From Ephemerocybe angulata (taxonomy: Eukaryota > Basidiomycota > Agaricomycetes > Agaricales > Psathyrellaceae): 64,000 bases of DNA. Every line of letters starts with the position of its first letter. Position 1 is the stretch's first letter. The stretch covers positions 434,001 to 498,000 of the forward strand of contig JAACJK010000167.1 of the NCBI GenBank assembly GCA_013368325.1. The letters run 5' to 3'. Below the pieces are notes generated by a model. It saw nothing but the letters and a program-made list of their open reading frames with translations, had not been told where the DNA came from and did not search any database. Shown piece after piece: positions 52,453 through 62,494 of this stretch. A program made the position numbers and the translations under genes.

Positions 52453-53538
52453 ATGTCTGCGCTCTCTGGCATCTCTGCCATGGTCCAGGATATCAACAAG
52501 CTCGATGAAGGAAACTGGCTGATGTGGAAGAAGGACTTTGGGATGGTGTTTTTGGCTGTGGATTTGGATGGTATTGCTTCTGGGGTGAAACCCACTGAAA
52601 CGAAGGATCTTCTTGTTTGGGAGAAGACTGACAGGAAGATGGTTGCCTGGGTCTATCAGGCCGTCTCCCCTCCCCTCCGCTACCTCATTGAAGACGAGGT
52701 CAGCGCTGCTTCTGCGTGGAAGAAGCTGCAGGCCCATTTCGAGCATGTGTCCCTCGCTACTCGGATGAGCGCTCGCCTGGCTCTCTACGACGTCGTTCAT
52801 GATCCTTCCTCCCCCGTTTCCGTCTACTTCCATGCCCTCGAGTCCGCCAAATCATCCCTCGCTGCTCTCAACGTCGTGATTGATGACACCGAGTTCAAGG
52901 ACATCCTCCTCATGCGCCTCGACCCCTCCTATCACCCCATTCGTCTCTCCATCCTCTCCCAGAAGCCCGAGCCTTCCCTTTCTGACATCAAGTCCCTGCT
53001 CGTTACGGCTTCCTCTGTCATCGGTGTCAAGAACGAGGACTCCTCCTCCGCTTTGGCTGCTCGCGCCCCCACATCCTACGGTCGATCTCGTTCAGATCCC
53101 GACCCTATCGACGATAAGGGTAACCGTTGGTGCGATCCCACTGCCGTTGGTGTCTGTCATCGCTGTGGCCGGCCCGGTCATACGGCCGCTCGCTGCATGT
53201 TCAACATGCCCCAGAAGGTCAAGGATTGGCTCATGTCTCGCTCCTCCCGTCGTCGCTCCCCCTCCCCCTCCGATCGTGCTAACGTTGCCGCCACCTATCA
53301 TTCGTCTTCGGCCTCTTTCGCCAACTGTCCCAACTGTGGCACCGATCTCGATCGAGAACGCCCCCGATTCGATATGCCGACTGCGCGCCCTCAAGATGCC
53401 CTTTCCGCTCAAGCGTTCTTTGGTGGTGTGGAGTATGATCCGGATGATGGATTAGGAGGTGGACGTCAGGAGGTGGATGGTAATGATGTTTGGCAAGCTC
53501 AGGTTTCTAGGATTACGGCTGAGTTGCCGCATATTTAG
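52453..53538 (+). CDS. Copia-type Gag of gag-only retrotransposon 2
   Basis: 361 residues from ATG 52453, with all frames intact. The N-terminus INKLDEGNWLMWKKDFGMVF has the LxxxNWxxW signature of copia Gag (UBN2-type), followed by a helical capsid region to about residue 190. A CCHC knuckle has its ligands at about C235, C238, H243 and C248 (CHRCGRPGHTAARC), then an Arg/Ser-rich stretch and CPNCGTDLD. No protease motif. It is only distantly similar to the Gag at 18432, so the two gag-only elements are separate families. Confidence 0.9.
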   Translation: MSALSGISAMVQDINKLDEGNWLMWKKDFGMVFLAVDLDGIASGVKPTETKDLLVWEKTDRKMVAWVYQAVSPPLRYLIEDEVSAASAWKKLQAHFEHVSLATRMSARLALYDVVHDPSSPVSVYFHALESAKSSLAALNVVIDDTEFKDILLMRLDPSYHPIRLSILSQKPEPSLSDIKSLLVTASSVIGVKNEDSSSALAARAPTSYGRSRSDPDPIDDKGNRWCDPTAVGVCHRCGRPGHTAARCMFNMPQKVKDWLMSRSSRRRSPSPSDRANVAATYHSSSASFANCPNCGTDLDRERPRFDMPTARPQDALSAQAFFGGVEYDPDDGLGGGRQEVDGNDVWQAQVSRITAELPHI

Positions 53539-53591
53539 TGTTTGGTGCGTCTTTGGTGTTCAGATCTCCCGGCATGCCAGCCAGGAGGTGG

Positions 53592-53802
53592 TGTTGGATT
53601 TTGGTGTGCCAGCTGGTGTGGCTTGGCATGCTTGGTATGTACGTAGGGTTAGGGTTAGGCTAGATCTGGGCTGTTCCCCCATCAATACACCTTGCCGTTG
53701 TACCACGTACTTCTGTTGTGGCCTCCTCTGTGTTTGTGTGTGTGCCCCTCTATCCTCCCACTTTTGTGCTTCCCTACTTCCCTTCTTTCACCTTCTTTGA
53801 CA
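53592..53802 (+). repeat. 3' LTR of gag-only retrotransposon 2
   Basis: 211 bp, matching the 5' LTR base for base by eye, including the telomere-like word at 53644-53659. Confidence 0.95.
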
Positions 53803-53813
53803 GATACTCCTCC

Positions 53814-53935
53814 TCACCCAGGTATCACACCTGCTAACTCTCTCATGCGCTGGGATCGACGAGGTGGGAGGGCCTTGGTAAACATGTCGGCGATGTTGTC
53901 GTTCGTGTTGATGTACGAGAGGGATTAAACGAAAC
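53814..53935 (-). pseudogene. Copia Pol C-terminal scrap
   Basis: The minus strand reads HINTNDNIADMFTKALPP and RELAGVIPG then TGA, the end of copia RNase H. Its purine tract and LTR start are now at 52120 and 52108, on the other side of the gag-only element. Confidence 0.7.
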
Positions 53936-54398
53936 GAGGGCAGCAATGCATGCGCAGCGCACAGCGACATGGGATCAACCAACCAACCAACCAACTTTTG
54001 GCTGAAGGTGAGGCAGATGACATGGACACTGAAGCAGACTGGCTGGACGAGCAGATGAAGCGGATAAGGCGGTCGACACAGACTATCAGTGTCTCGCACT
54101 TTCTGGGCGTGCTCGCCTCTCGCCCTAAGAAGGCTCGGTCTAAGCACAAAGCATTAGATCTAGTCAAAATTTCCATGTGGCCCGTAACAAAGAGTAGTAT
54201 ATACCAAGAGAATTTATATCTTCCTCAGGTAACATTACCCCACTGAAAAGAGGGGGTTTCCTAAGGTTACCCTGCTATGCGGCCACCCTACCATACACTC
54301 TATTTATATAATTAGCCATTAGCCCAGCAGCACAGGCTGCAGCGGTTCAGCTAAAACACAAGTATAGGACTATGGTATTCTCCAATCTAAGGAAGGGC
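53936..54398. other. Border between transposon block and genes
   Basis: Contains a short (CCAA)n run at about 53976-53996 and otherwise nothing recognisable. It includes the probable 3' UTR of rtc1 near 54300-54398. Confidence 0.4.
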
Positions 54399-57300
54399 CT
54401 AATCATCCCCCTTCTCAAACCCCTCCGGCGCAGGAAAAATCATATTCGCAGCCCAACAATAATGCCCGCACCCCGACGCACACGGATGTCCCATCATCTT
54501 TTGCACTCCACCAAGACTGCTCTCCGTCCGCACCGGACTTGGCCCAGACGTCCCCAACACACTGCTGCGTGTGCTCGCAACAGACGTCTCCACAGACGCC
54601 TCCGAACGGTCGACAACAGTCCGAGATAGCGACCGGCCCCTATCTTCCGCCGTGAACAAGTCCGAGGAGTGCAGGGAGAAGGACGCGGGGAGCTCGAGCA
54701 TGGCGGTTTCCATGTAGTACCGGCGGTAGCAGGATTGGTGGCCACCGTGTTGGCATACCGAGCATTGGAAAAGCAGTGCTCGGACAGGTAGATGACTAGA
54801 TAGATATTAGTTCAAAGCAGGCCGAGAATGGGGGATGGCGCCTACCAGATAGAGCATCTGACGGTGCTCTTTTTGCACGACTGACAAAAGGCAAAAGCAC
54901 CTCTAGATGGCGCAGACGACGATAGCGGAGGTATAGCCGGTCTCATTATGGGTTTGTGGCATCTCGCGCAGGTGGAGTAGATCACCGTCTCAACCTACAA
55001 CAAAACACGACCACAATCAGGCTTCCCCCACAAACAGTTTTTCAAAAGGAAACAAACCAATGACATCTTTTCCAAGTCTTCGATGTGCGAGTACTTCCGG
55101 ATGAATGCAGCGCAAGTATACAACCTGAGGCGCATAAGACGGTCTGGCAAAACAACGAATGTCAGGTTACCCCAAACTCCCAAGCACTAACAGACGCACC
55201 TAAATACGACTCTACAATCCTAACCACCTTCATAACAGGCACCTTCATCTCTCCATGAGCGACTAAGCACATCATAGCACTCATCTGGACGTCCCCCTGT
55301 CCAAACTCGCGTGTCAGCTCCCAAAACCCCGACCAACTCAAAGGCACAAAATCTTACCTCGTCCAAGAAATCATCCAATGCTTTCCGCAGTGCCGACCAC
55401 GCAATCTCCCTAAACCTCCTCTCCTCCGCTCGAACAGCGTCCATACCCCGATTCGACACCTGGGTTTCCCCTAAATTAGCACTATACCCCCCTTCCTCCT
55501 CCGACTCCGGCCCCATCTCCTGTATATATCCCTGGACAGGAATCGACTGATGCCGTCGATGTCCATAAGCCCCGCCCACCGAGCGCTCCTCCAAGAGCGG
55601 AGGCGGCGGCCTCATTTCCGCCTGACCTCGCTCCCGCTCCTTGACATACCCCTCCCCAGCAGTGACCGTCCGAATACTACTATGTGAATCCTGGTGTATG
55701 AGCCGCGGAGGTGCCGGCAACGACGCAATGGTGGAGCTCCGACTTCTTGACTTGAGTTTATGATAAACGCGCCTACTCGAACTTGATCGAGACTTTGCTT
55801 CGCGCCGCGAGGAAGTGGAACGGTCCGACTCAGTATCCGTCGACCGTGGGGACGGAGAGGAAGCCTCATCCTCATCGTCTGCATCGTCCCTCGCCGCGCC
55901 ATCATCCACCTCCGCCCCTTTCACATCTCGCCGAACCACTCCTCCACGTCCTTCACTATACTCGTCCTCCGAAATCTGCGCCTGCTCTGGCACCCTAGAT
56001 ATGCGCAACGGACTTGGAGCCGGGAACGGCTTCAGCGCAGTAGGAGACAGCAGTTGGCGCGAGAGTCTCCTCTGTTCATCATCACTGGGAGCTCCCACCG
56101 TCTCGTCGCCCTCAAGACCATCCGACGAACTCGAGTCATCAAGCGCCCCTTCTCCCACATGCCGCAGACTGGTAAGAACTCCACGCTCACTGGGACTCGT
56201 GGTATTCTGAAGTACAGCAAGCGACGGGCGCCTAAACGCCGACGGGTGTCTCAGGGAACCAACACCAGAGTCGATCGATTGTCGTCGATTAAACATATTC
56301 GTGCGATTCGGTGTAACTGGGAGGCCCATGGTAAGATGCAGCGGGGACGACGACTTTGAGGACGATGGTGTGAGACGATGGGGAGCGGAAGTGGAGGGCG
56401 AGCGGCTTCGAGCGGCGATCTGGTTCACATGGCTGGAGCTTCGGTTGCCGGGGCTCCATTTGTTGGCCATCGTTTGTGAAGTTTCGTTGGGGACCGGAGG
56501 GAAAGAGTAATTTCCAGGAGCTGAGGGGAATCGAATACCAGGTACAGAATCTCCCGAGGAGAGAGGCTGTTGATTCGGGCCCGGTGTTTGAGGGATGCAG
56601 TCCGCCAGGGAGATTGCCAACAGCCTCCAGACCTGCGACGACCGTTCCTCTCCGGTCTGAAAAGCAATCTTCACGATAGGGTTAGAATGGCGGTGACAAA
56701 CAAGAACCACGCTCATACCTCTGCATTGGCTTCGCATATTTCCTTCTTGTTCGATCCATGAAATTGATAGTTGCGGGCCAGGATCGTAAATGTCTCGAGA
56801 TCTTCAATTGCATCCTCCGTGATAAACGTGCTGAATGCCTGGTTCTTCAACTTCACAGGGGGGTCCCCAAGGATTTTCGTGCCCGGCGGCTTTTTCTCCG
56901 CAGTCCGACATACGGGCTGACTATTCGAAAGAAACTCAGTTATCCATAGTATCAAAACAAACCTATACTCACGTGTCATCATATGGAGGATCGAAGCGAG
57001 AGGGCTTGTTTGCTACGAAGGTCAGGGAACCAGCAACATCCCAGGTTGCAGCGACGCGATTGATAGATACGATTGGCTTGGTAGATTCGCGAAGATCCAA
57101 CTGGGCAAAGCTACCGCTCGAATACTGTGCCCAGACAGAGTGCGAGTCGTGGAACGCCATATCTTTAAACGAGGATTTCTCAGCCTCAGAACACGGATAT
57201 ATACGAGGAGTGACCATACCTGCGATACTTCCGTCAACGGAAGCCCTACTCACAGACCACTTCGGAACCCATTCCCTTCGAACGTCCCATATTTCCATGG

Positions 57301-58807
57301 TGTCCCCATCGTGCGGTTTCGTCGTCTCCGCCAACGATTCGGTAAACTTGTCCTTCGTAAAATTGGAGAGATTATCCGAGTTGAATTGCCTGAGCATCCC
57401 ATCCAACCCCAAGCCGCTGCCAACACGGCTCAACAAGCCTTGAGCTGGCCCTGGTACACTAAAATGGGGGGAGTCGAGGTTGGGCACCATCATATCGTCG
57501 TTTGACACGACGGCCAATTCGCATTCGTACCCAGGCCGCCATGCTACCCGCCGAACCGGGAACGACGGGTGGAGAATGTAGGTAGCTTTGCTAGGGATAT
57601 GCGAGCTTGCAGTCGGCGACGTAAGATCCCAGACCTATTGGATCAGTTACGAAAAGGTCTCAGACGAAGATTCACAGAGACTCACCTTGACAGTCTTATC
57701 GAGGCCCCCACTCACAAGCCATCCAAGGCCGTTGCCTGAAGGGTCAGCGGGATTCGGAGGGGTGCCCTTCTTGTTGCCGGTTGTGCTACACCAATCTAAG
57801 GTTGTTACTGGAGCACTATGTGCGACGGCAAGCCTGTCGAGTCCGCCTCTTTGCCCCATCTTCAGATCCCAGCTGTATATTTCGTGAGCACCTTGGAAGG
57901 GGAAGGAGAAACAGTCGCTCGTACCGTTGGATACTGCCATTGTCTAATCCCACAATAGCCTGCAGCGGCTGCCAAGAGCTGGGAGAGAATGCGACGCTTC
58001 GAATGGAGGTGGAATGGCGGACTCGCATAAGAGACTTGGACATATCTCTCAGATCCTGTCGTTCAATATCAGACTGGGAGACGGGACATCGGGTGGTGCC
58101 TTACCCATATGCGCATGTCGCCGTCCGCTGAGCCAGTAATGCAGTAATAGTGCACAACATGTGAGACGGCGAGTTTGTTGATGGAGCGAATGTGGTCTTT
58201 GGTTCGACGCTCTAGAGTGCCGGTGAGAGGATTTCAGGGAGAAATCAAGATACAACGCACCATATCTGGCCCCGAAACCCTTGTTGTTGAGGTCCCAAAG
58301 AATGAGCTCCCCATTCCGAGCGCTAGTGAGGATTTTGTTGCTGAAAGCTAAGGCCAGTTGTCAGACGTCGAAAACCTCGAATCCGTAGAAACGTACATCC
58401 ATACCCCCATGCAATATCCGTGCTCGTGCTGTCGACCTTCAGCCCGCTGTTGTCCCAAAAGTTGCGCGACGCCTCGAGCTTGTGTCCTCCAGGACCGATT
58501 GCGGATTTGTGGTCCGAAACCTGACCAGGGCCGGGGTTTGAGACGCGCACAATTCTCAAAGCTGGATGAAAATCTAAGTGAGACAGGCCACAGGGTATCA
58601 ATTGCCTCTGCACTCACACTCCTTCCCCGCAACCGCACAGCGTGTGCCGTCCTCACTTCTCGCCATCGACGCGGTCCCGCTCGGCGCCACGCGGCCAAGG
58701 CGAACATATCGACTTGGTCCCTGGTATCCATGTGTCCTTTGGTCTGTGAAGGCGTCAGGAGGTGAGAAAAGCTTGGTCAAGTTGACGTTCGGCGGGATGT
58801 TCATCAT
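54399..58807 (-). CDS. rtc1: Rtc1/WDR24-type WD40-RING protein of the SEA/GATOR2 complex
   Basis: I resolve 13 exons on the minus strand (introns 44-63 bp): 58807-58618, 58573-58397, 58347-58261, 58211-58105, 58055-57925, 57872-57686, 57634-56973, 56920-56719, 56656-55358, 55317-55200, 55143-55058, 54994-54846, 54795-54399, about 1263 residues. The N-terminal half is a WD40 propeller (GELILWDLN, SADGDMRIWDLRD, GLDKTVKVWDLTS). A long Ser-rich low-complexity linker follows (exon 9), then a helical region (GDVQMSAMM, YTCAAFIRKYS) and a C-terminal RING-like domain (CARCHKP, CQSCKKS, CSVCQHGGHQSC, CASGCGHYC). That order and size fit yeast Rtc1 and animal WDR24, which act upstream of TORC1 on the vacuole. 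The acceptor of exon 10 (55317 or 55296) and of exon 9 are uncertain. Confidence 0.88.
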
Positions 58808-58914
58808 GGTGAAGGCCAAGTCGCGTACGCACATTGATGCCATCGCTCGCGGATCAGTGGCTGTGCGACTCCCAATTCTCACAGGGATCCGTTCGATCAC
58901 CATCCTTTTCGACA
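58808..58914. promoter_or_regulatory. Shared divergent promoter of rtc1 and trl1
   Basis: Only 107 bp separate the two start codons, so both promoters and the 5' UTRs must overlap. No TATA box is visible. An ATG at 58837 upstream of the chosen trl1 start is in frame, so the spacer could be shorter still. Confidence 0.55.
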
Positions 58915-61900
58915 ATGACATACGCCATCCCACAGACGCCCACCCAAGCGCTCGCTGATTCACACCTGATAGACTCGCTCATCGCGCTGTCGCGCAAGAG
59001 CCCGAAACTCGTTCGATCTACAGAAGCTGCCGTGCCAGGATGCGAGTCCATCTCCGTCCGCAGCTGGAAGATGAACGAGTTCAAATACTACGACATCCCG
59101 TTGCCCTTCCCGACGCTCGCTAGAGGGCTTTTTACAACGGAGCTGGACGAGGCGAGGCGGGAGAGCGAAGGGGACGAAGACGTGCGGCACCGGATTGTCG
59201 TCCGAGGGTACGACAAGTTTTTCAACATCGGAGAAGTGCCGTGGACGACCTGGGAAGCGCTGGAGAAGCATACCTGCGCGCCGTACGTTCTCTCGCTCAA
59301 ATCGAACGGATGCATCATCTTCATCGCTGCGGTGACGCCGGAGAAGCTGGTCGTGACGAGCAAGCACAGCCTGGGGAATGCAGACGAGGTGCTAGGGCCG
59401 AAGGGAAACGGAAAGGCGCCCGTGAGTCATGCCGGCGTTGGGAGGCGATGGCTGGGACGATATCTCGAGGCGAAGGGAAGGACCGAGGCGGACTTGGCGC
59501 AGGTACTTTGGGACAACAGGTGGACTGCCGTAGCCGAGGTTCGTCGTCTTTCCATCCTCCAACTCGTCACCCACACGTGCAACAGCTCTGCGACGACTCG
59601 TTCGAGGAACACGTCCTCCCATACCCACCCTCGAAGACAGGACTGCATCTGCACGGCCTGAACGTCTCGTCAGGGCCCTTCGAAACGCTCTCGCACACTG
59701 CCGTTGACGCCTTTGCCGAAGACTGGGGCTTCATCCGTACGGCGACTATCACGCTCAGCTCCATCGGCAAGGTACGTGAGTTCACGAGCAAAATTGCCGA
59801 GACCGGCAAATGGAACGGTGAGGCCGTCGAGGGCTTCGTCGTGCGCACACACGTCTCGAGCCCACCCACAGAGACGAAGAAGAACAAGACAATCTCGCGC
59901 GACCAGTCTCCTTACCACCCCGGGAGCGACTTTTTCTTTAAAATCAAGTTCGACGAGCCGTACATGATGTACCGTGACTGGCGCGAGGTCACCAAGACGC
60001 TTCTTTCCGTACGCGACAAGCAGGGGGCGTCGAAGATGGGGCTGTCGGTGCTGCCGAAGAGCAAGACTCGCAGAAAGGAGACGGAGGAGTACGTGAAGTG
60101 GGTGGTTGGGGATATCAAGAGGCACCCGGAGTTGTACGAGGACTTTGGGAAGGGAAAGGGTATCATCGCGGCTCGGGAGAGGTTTTTTGCATGGAAGGAC
60201 GGAGGCGGGGAGGCGTTGGTCGTTGAAGAGAAGACGGTGGAGTCTAAGGGTACGGAAAAGGATCGTAAGACGGTTATCGCGCCTATCGCTGTCCCGGGCT
60301 GCGGTAAGACAGCGGTGTCGCTTGCCTTGGCGCACCTATTCGGCTGGGGGCATACACAGAGTGATAATGTACAGGGGAAGAAGAAGTCTGCCGTGACGTT
60401 CCTGAAGAATGTGGAGAAAGAGTTGGAGACTCACGATGTTGTTATTGCTGATAAGTACGTGGCCCAGCCATTTCTATTTCGCCGGTACTAACAAAGGGTA
60501 CAGGAATAACCACTTAAAGCAACATCGCGCCCAGCTTCGTGACACCATTCTCGCCTCACCCTACGACCCTGTCCCGCGCCTCATTGCGCTGGATTGGTCG
60601 GCGTCCATCTCCTCACAGCCGCCTGCGAAGGTCCATCGTATCGCCAGTGAGCGGATCTGGGCCAGGGGTGGTGGCCACCAGACACTGAGGCCGGACACGG
60701 CTGTTGAGGACAGCGCAGTCGCAGATGGCGGAGCTGCCAAAGGCAAGGTGGCGGGTAAGAGAGGGCGAAGCGGGCACGAGGAGGTCGTCTGGATGTTCCT
60801 GAACACGATGGAGGAACTGGGGAGCTCAGAGGTGGACGGCACGGTGGACATGGATATTGTCGAAGACGAAATTCTGGAGGGTGCCTCTGGGGAGGAGCTC
60901 GAACTGAAAGGCGTGAGGCGCCAACTCGAGAAGGCGATCGATGGACTCGCGCCAATTCTCCATCTTTATACACCATCGGAAGCGAAGATTCTGGAGGCGC
61001 TGCAGTATGCGAGGAAGTACGAGGAGGATCTGGCTGCCAAGAACGCTGCTGCGCCTGCGGGGACATCCCAGAAGGAAGGGAAGGGGAGTAAGGCGAAGAT
61101 GGAAGAGGGATCTGGTGGGACGCTCAGCAAGAAGGCGAGGCGGAAGGCGGACGAGGGTGCTGTGCGGTACTTCGGTATCTTGCCTGAAGTCGATCTTCCG
61201 ACAGTCATCGAGGGAGCGATCGGTGACTTGGTGGACGGAGACGTCAAGGGTCGGTTGGAGGCGTTCTGGCAGTACCTGAGGAAGGATGATGCGAAGGTGA
61301 CGAAACGGCCGCACATTACGCTTGTGCATCGGAACGAGGTGAGGGGCGCTGTTCATGACACGGATGCGGATGGGAGTGTGCCTGCTGATACGGAGGGGGA
61401 GTCGACGAATCTGAAGGACCTGTGGGAGAAGTGTGCGGAGGTACACGAGATGGAGGGTGCACCACTCTTCGAGGTAGCGTTGAGGGCTATCGTTTGGGAT
61501 GGGAGGGTATTGGCGATCGTGGTGGATGATATAGGTCTCTTGGGATCTGCATCTGAACAGGAGGCATCGAAGGACGAGGATGACCTCGTTCAACCGCTCA
61601 ATAACTTGGCGATCTCGGAGCACACGGGGCCGTCGAAGGCGGCGCTGAGATCTGCGCAAGCGCTGCTGGGTGTGCTGGGGAATAAGAGGAAGCAGCGGCT
61701 GCACGTTACTGTTGGGACGAGGGATGGAACTGTGAAGCCCATCGAGGCGGGCTGGTTAGTCGAGGCTTGGAGGGCTGCTGGGTGTCCAGAAGGGGAATGG
61801 GCAAAGGAGAGTACCGGGGGTGACGTTGGCGAGGGGGAGAAGGGGGGAGTGGCGTGGGCGGTTAAGTTAGATGGCGAGAAGAAGGAGCGGGTGAAGGGTG

Positions 61901-61923
61901 TTGTGAAGGGCCTGGTTGGGTGA
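58915..61923 (+). CDS. trl1: Fungal tRNA ligase (ligase-kinase-phosphodiesterase)
   Basis: Three exons (58915-59538, 59586-60454, 60504-61923) give 970 residues. The start was chosen at ACAATGAC 58915; the frame is open upstream to 58834. N-terminal adenylyltransferase: conserved RSWKMNEFKYYD, then the ligase motif KSNG with the nucleophile at about K129 (LSLKSNGCIIF), and FKIKFDEPYMMYRDWREVTK. Central polynucleotide kinase: P-loop VPGCGKTAVSLAL at about residue 446. C-terminal cyclic phosphodiesterase: two HxT-type motifs, RPHITLVHR (about 767) and LHVTVGTRD (about 896). The enzyme heals and seals tRNA halves after intron removal, and in yeast also splices HAC1 mRNA in the unfolded-protein response. 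Introns are 47 and 49 bp, the second with a CTAAC branch site. Confidence 0.95.
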
Positions 61924-62494
61924 GCAATCGGCGAGGAACAGGAAGTGAATACGTTGAGTTGTGTACTTTTAAAACTTGTTATTTAGGAAGAGGATTTGAC
62001 ATGCTTTGTGCCCCTGTGCGTATCCAAATTTTGAAGCATAGGACAAAATGGCGGGGGTGTGGTAAGAACTAATAGACCTTGAGGGAAGAGCTAGCGGGGC
62101 TGGCTAAGCATCTCAAAGGCTCAAATAATGACGATGTCACTCCCGTGGACAGTGTCTGAACTCCTTAACAGAAAGAAAAGTATCCAGCATACATGTGCGA
62201 GTATCTCAAACCTGCCAAACAGTTGTATTACTCAAGTTCCAGCCTGGGATGGTTCGTTGACATCGGGGGATCGCACACTTAGAATGGGATGCGGCATATA
62301 TCTCACCTTTATTCCAGAGCTCCTGGAGCGCAGTCAATTTAAAGCACCAGGGCCCAAATAAGAAACCTTCGCTGAGCCGGCGTCTTACTCGCGCCAAATC
62401 AAGCCGTGCAACACTTTGGCGCCCGTTAGACCACGAGCGCTTACTACGACCTACGCAGCAGGCTACACTTGTATATATCTAGCACCAAAAGACC
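61924..62494. other. Convergent intergenic region
   Basis: 3' flanks of trl1 and the caspase-like gene. No gene or repeat is recognised; a 77-residue frame at 62128-62361 has no motif. Confidence 0.5.

Larger units (their letters stand above)
52162..53802 (+). mobile_element. Gag-only LTR retrotransposon 2 (TR-GAG type)
   Basis: A complete 1641-bp element with identical 211-bp LTRs, a 5-bp target duplication, a gag ORF only, and a primer-binding site AGTTATGAGCCCCGTGG directly behind the 5' LTR (52373 onward). That site is the same half tRNA-iMet type as in the copia element at 50321. A purine tract CAGGAGGTGG precedes the 3' LTR. Identical LTRs mean a very recent insertion. It landed between the Pol stop and the purine tract of an older copia remnant. 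Confidence 0.93.

Noticed and set aside
55220..55357. Continuation of the rtc1 exon 9 frame to a stop at 55220
   Set aside because: A GTAAGA donor at 55357 and conserved downstream GDVQM and CAAFIRKY segments in another frame show that this is intron and exon shadow, not the C-terminus.
59241..59585. An upstream extension of the second trl1 ORF as a separate gene
   Set aside because: It is out of frame over the conserved ligase motif KSNG. The 47-bp intron at 59539-59585 joins the correct frames.
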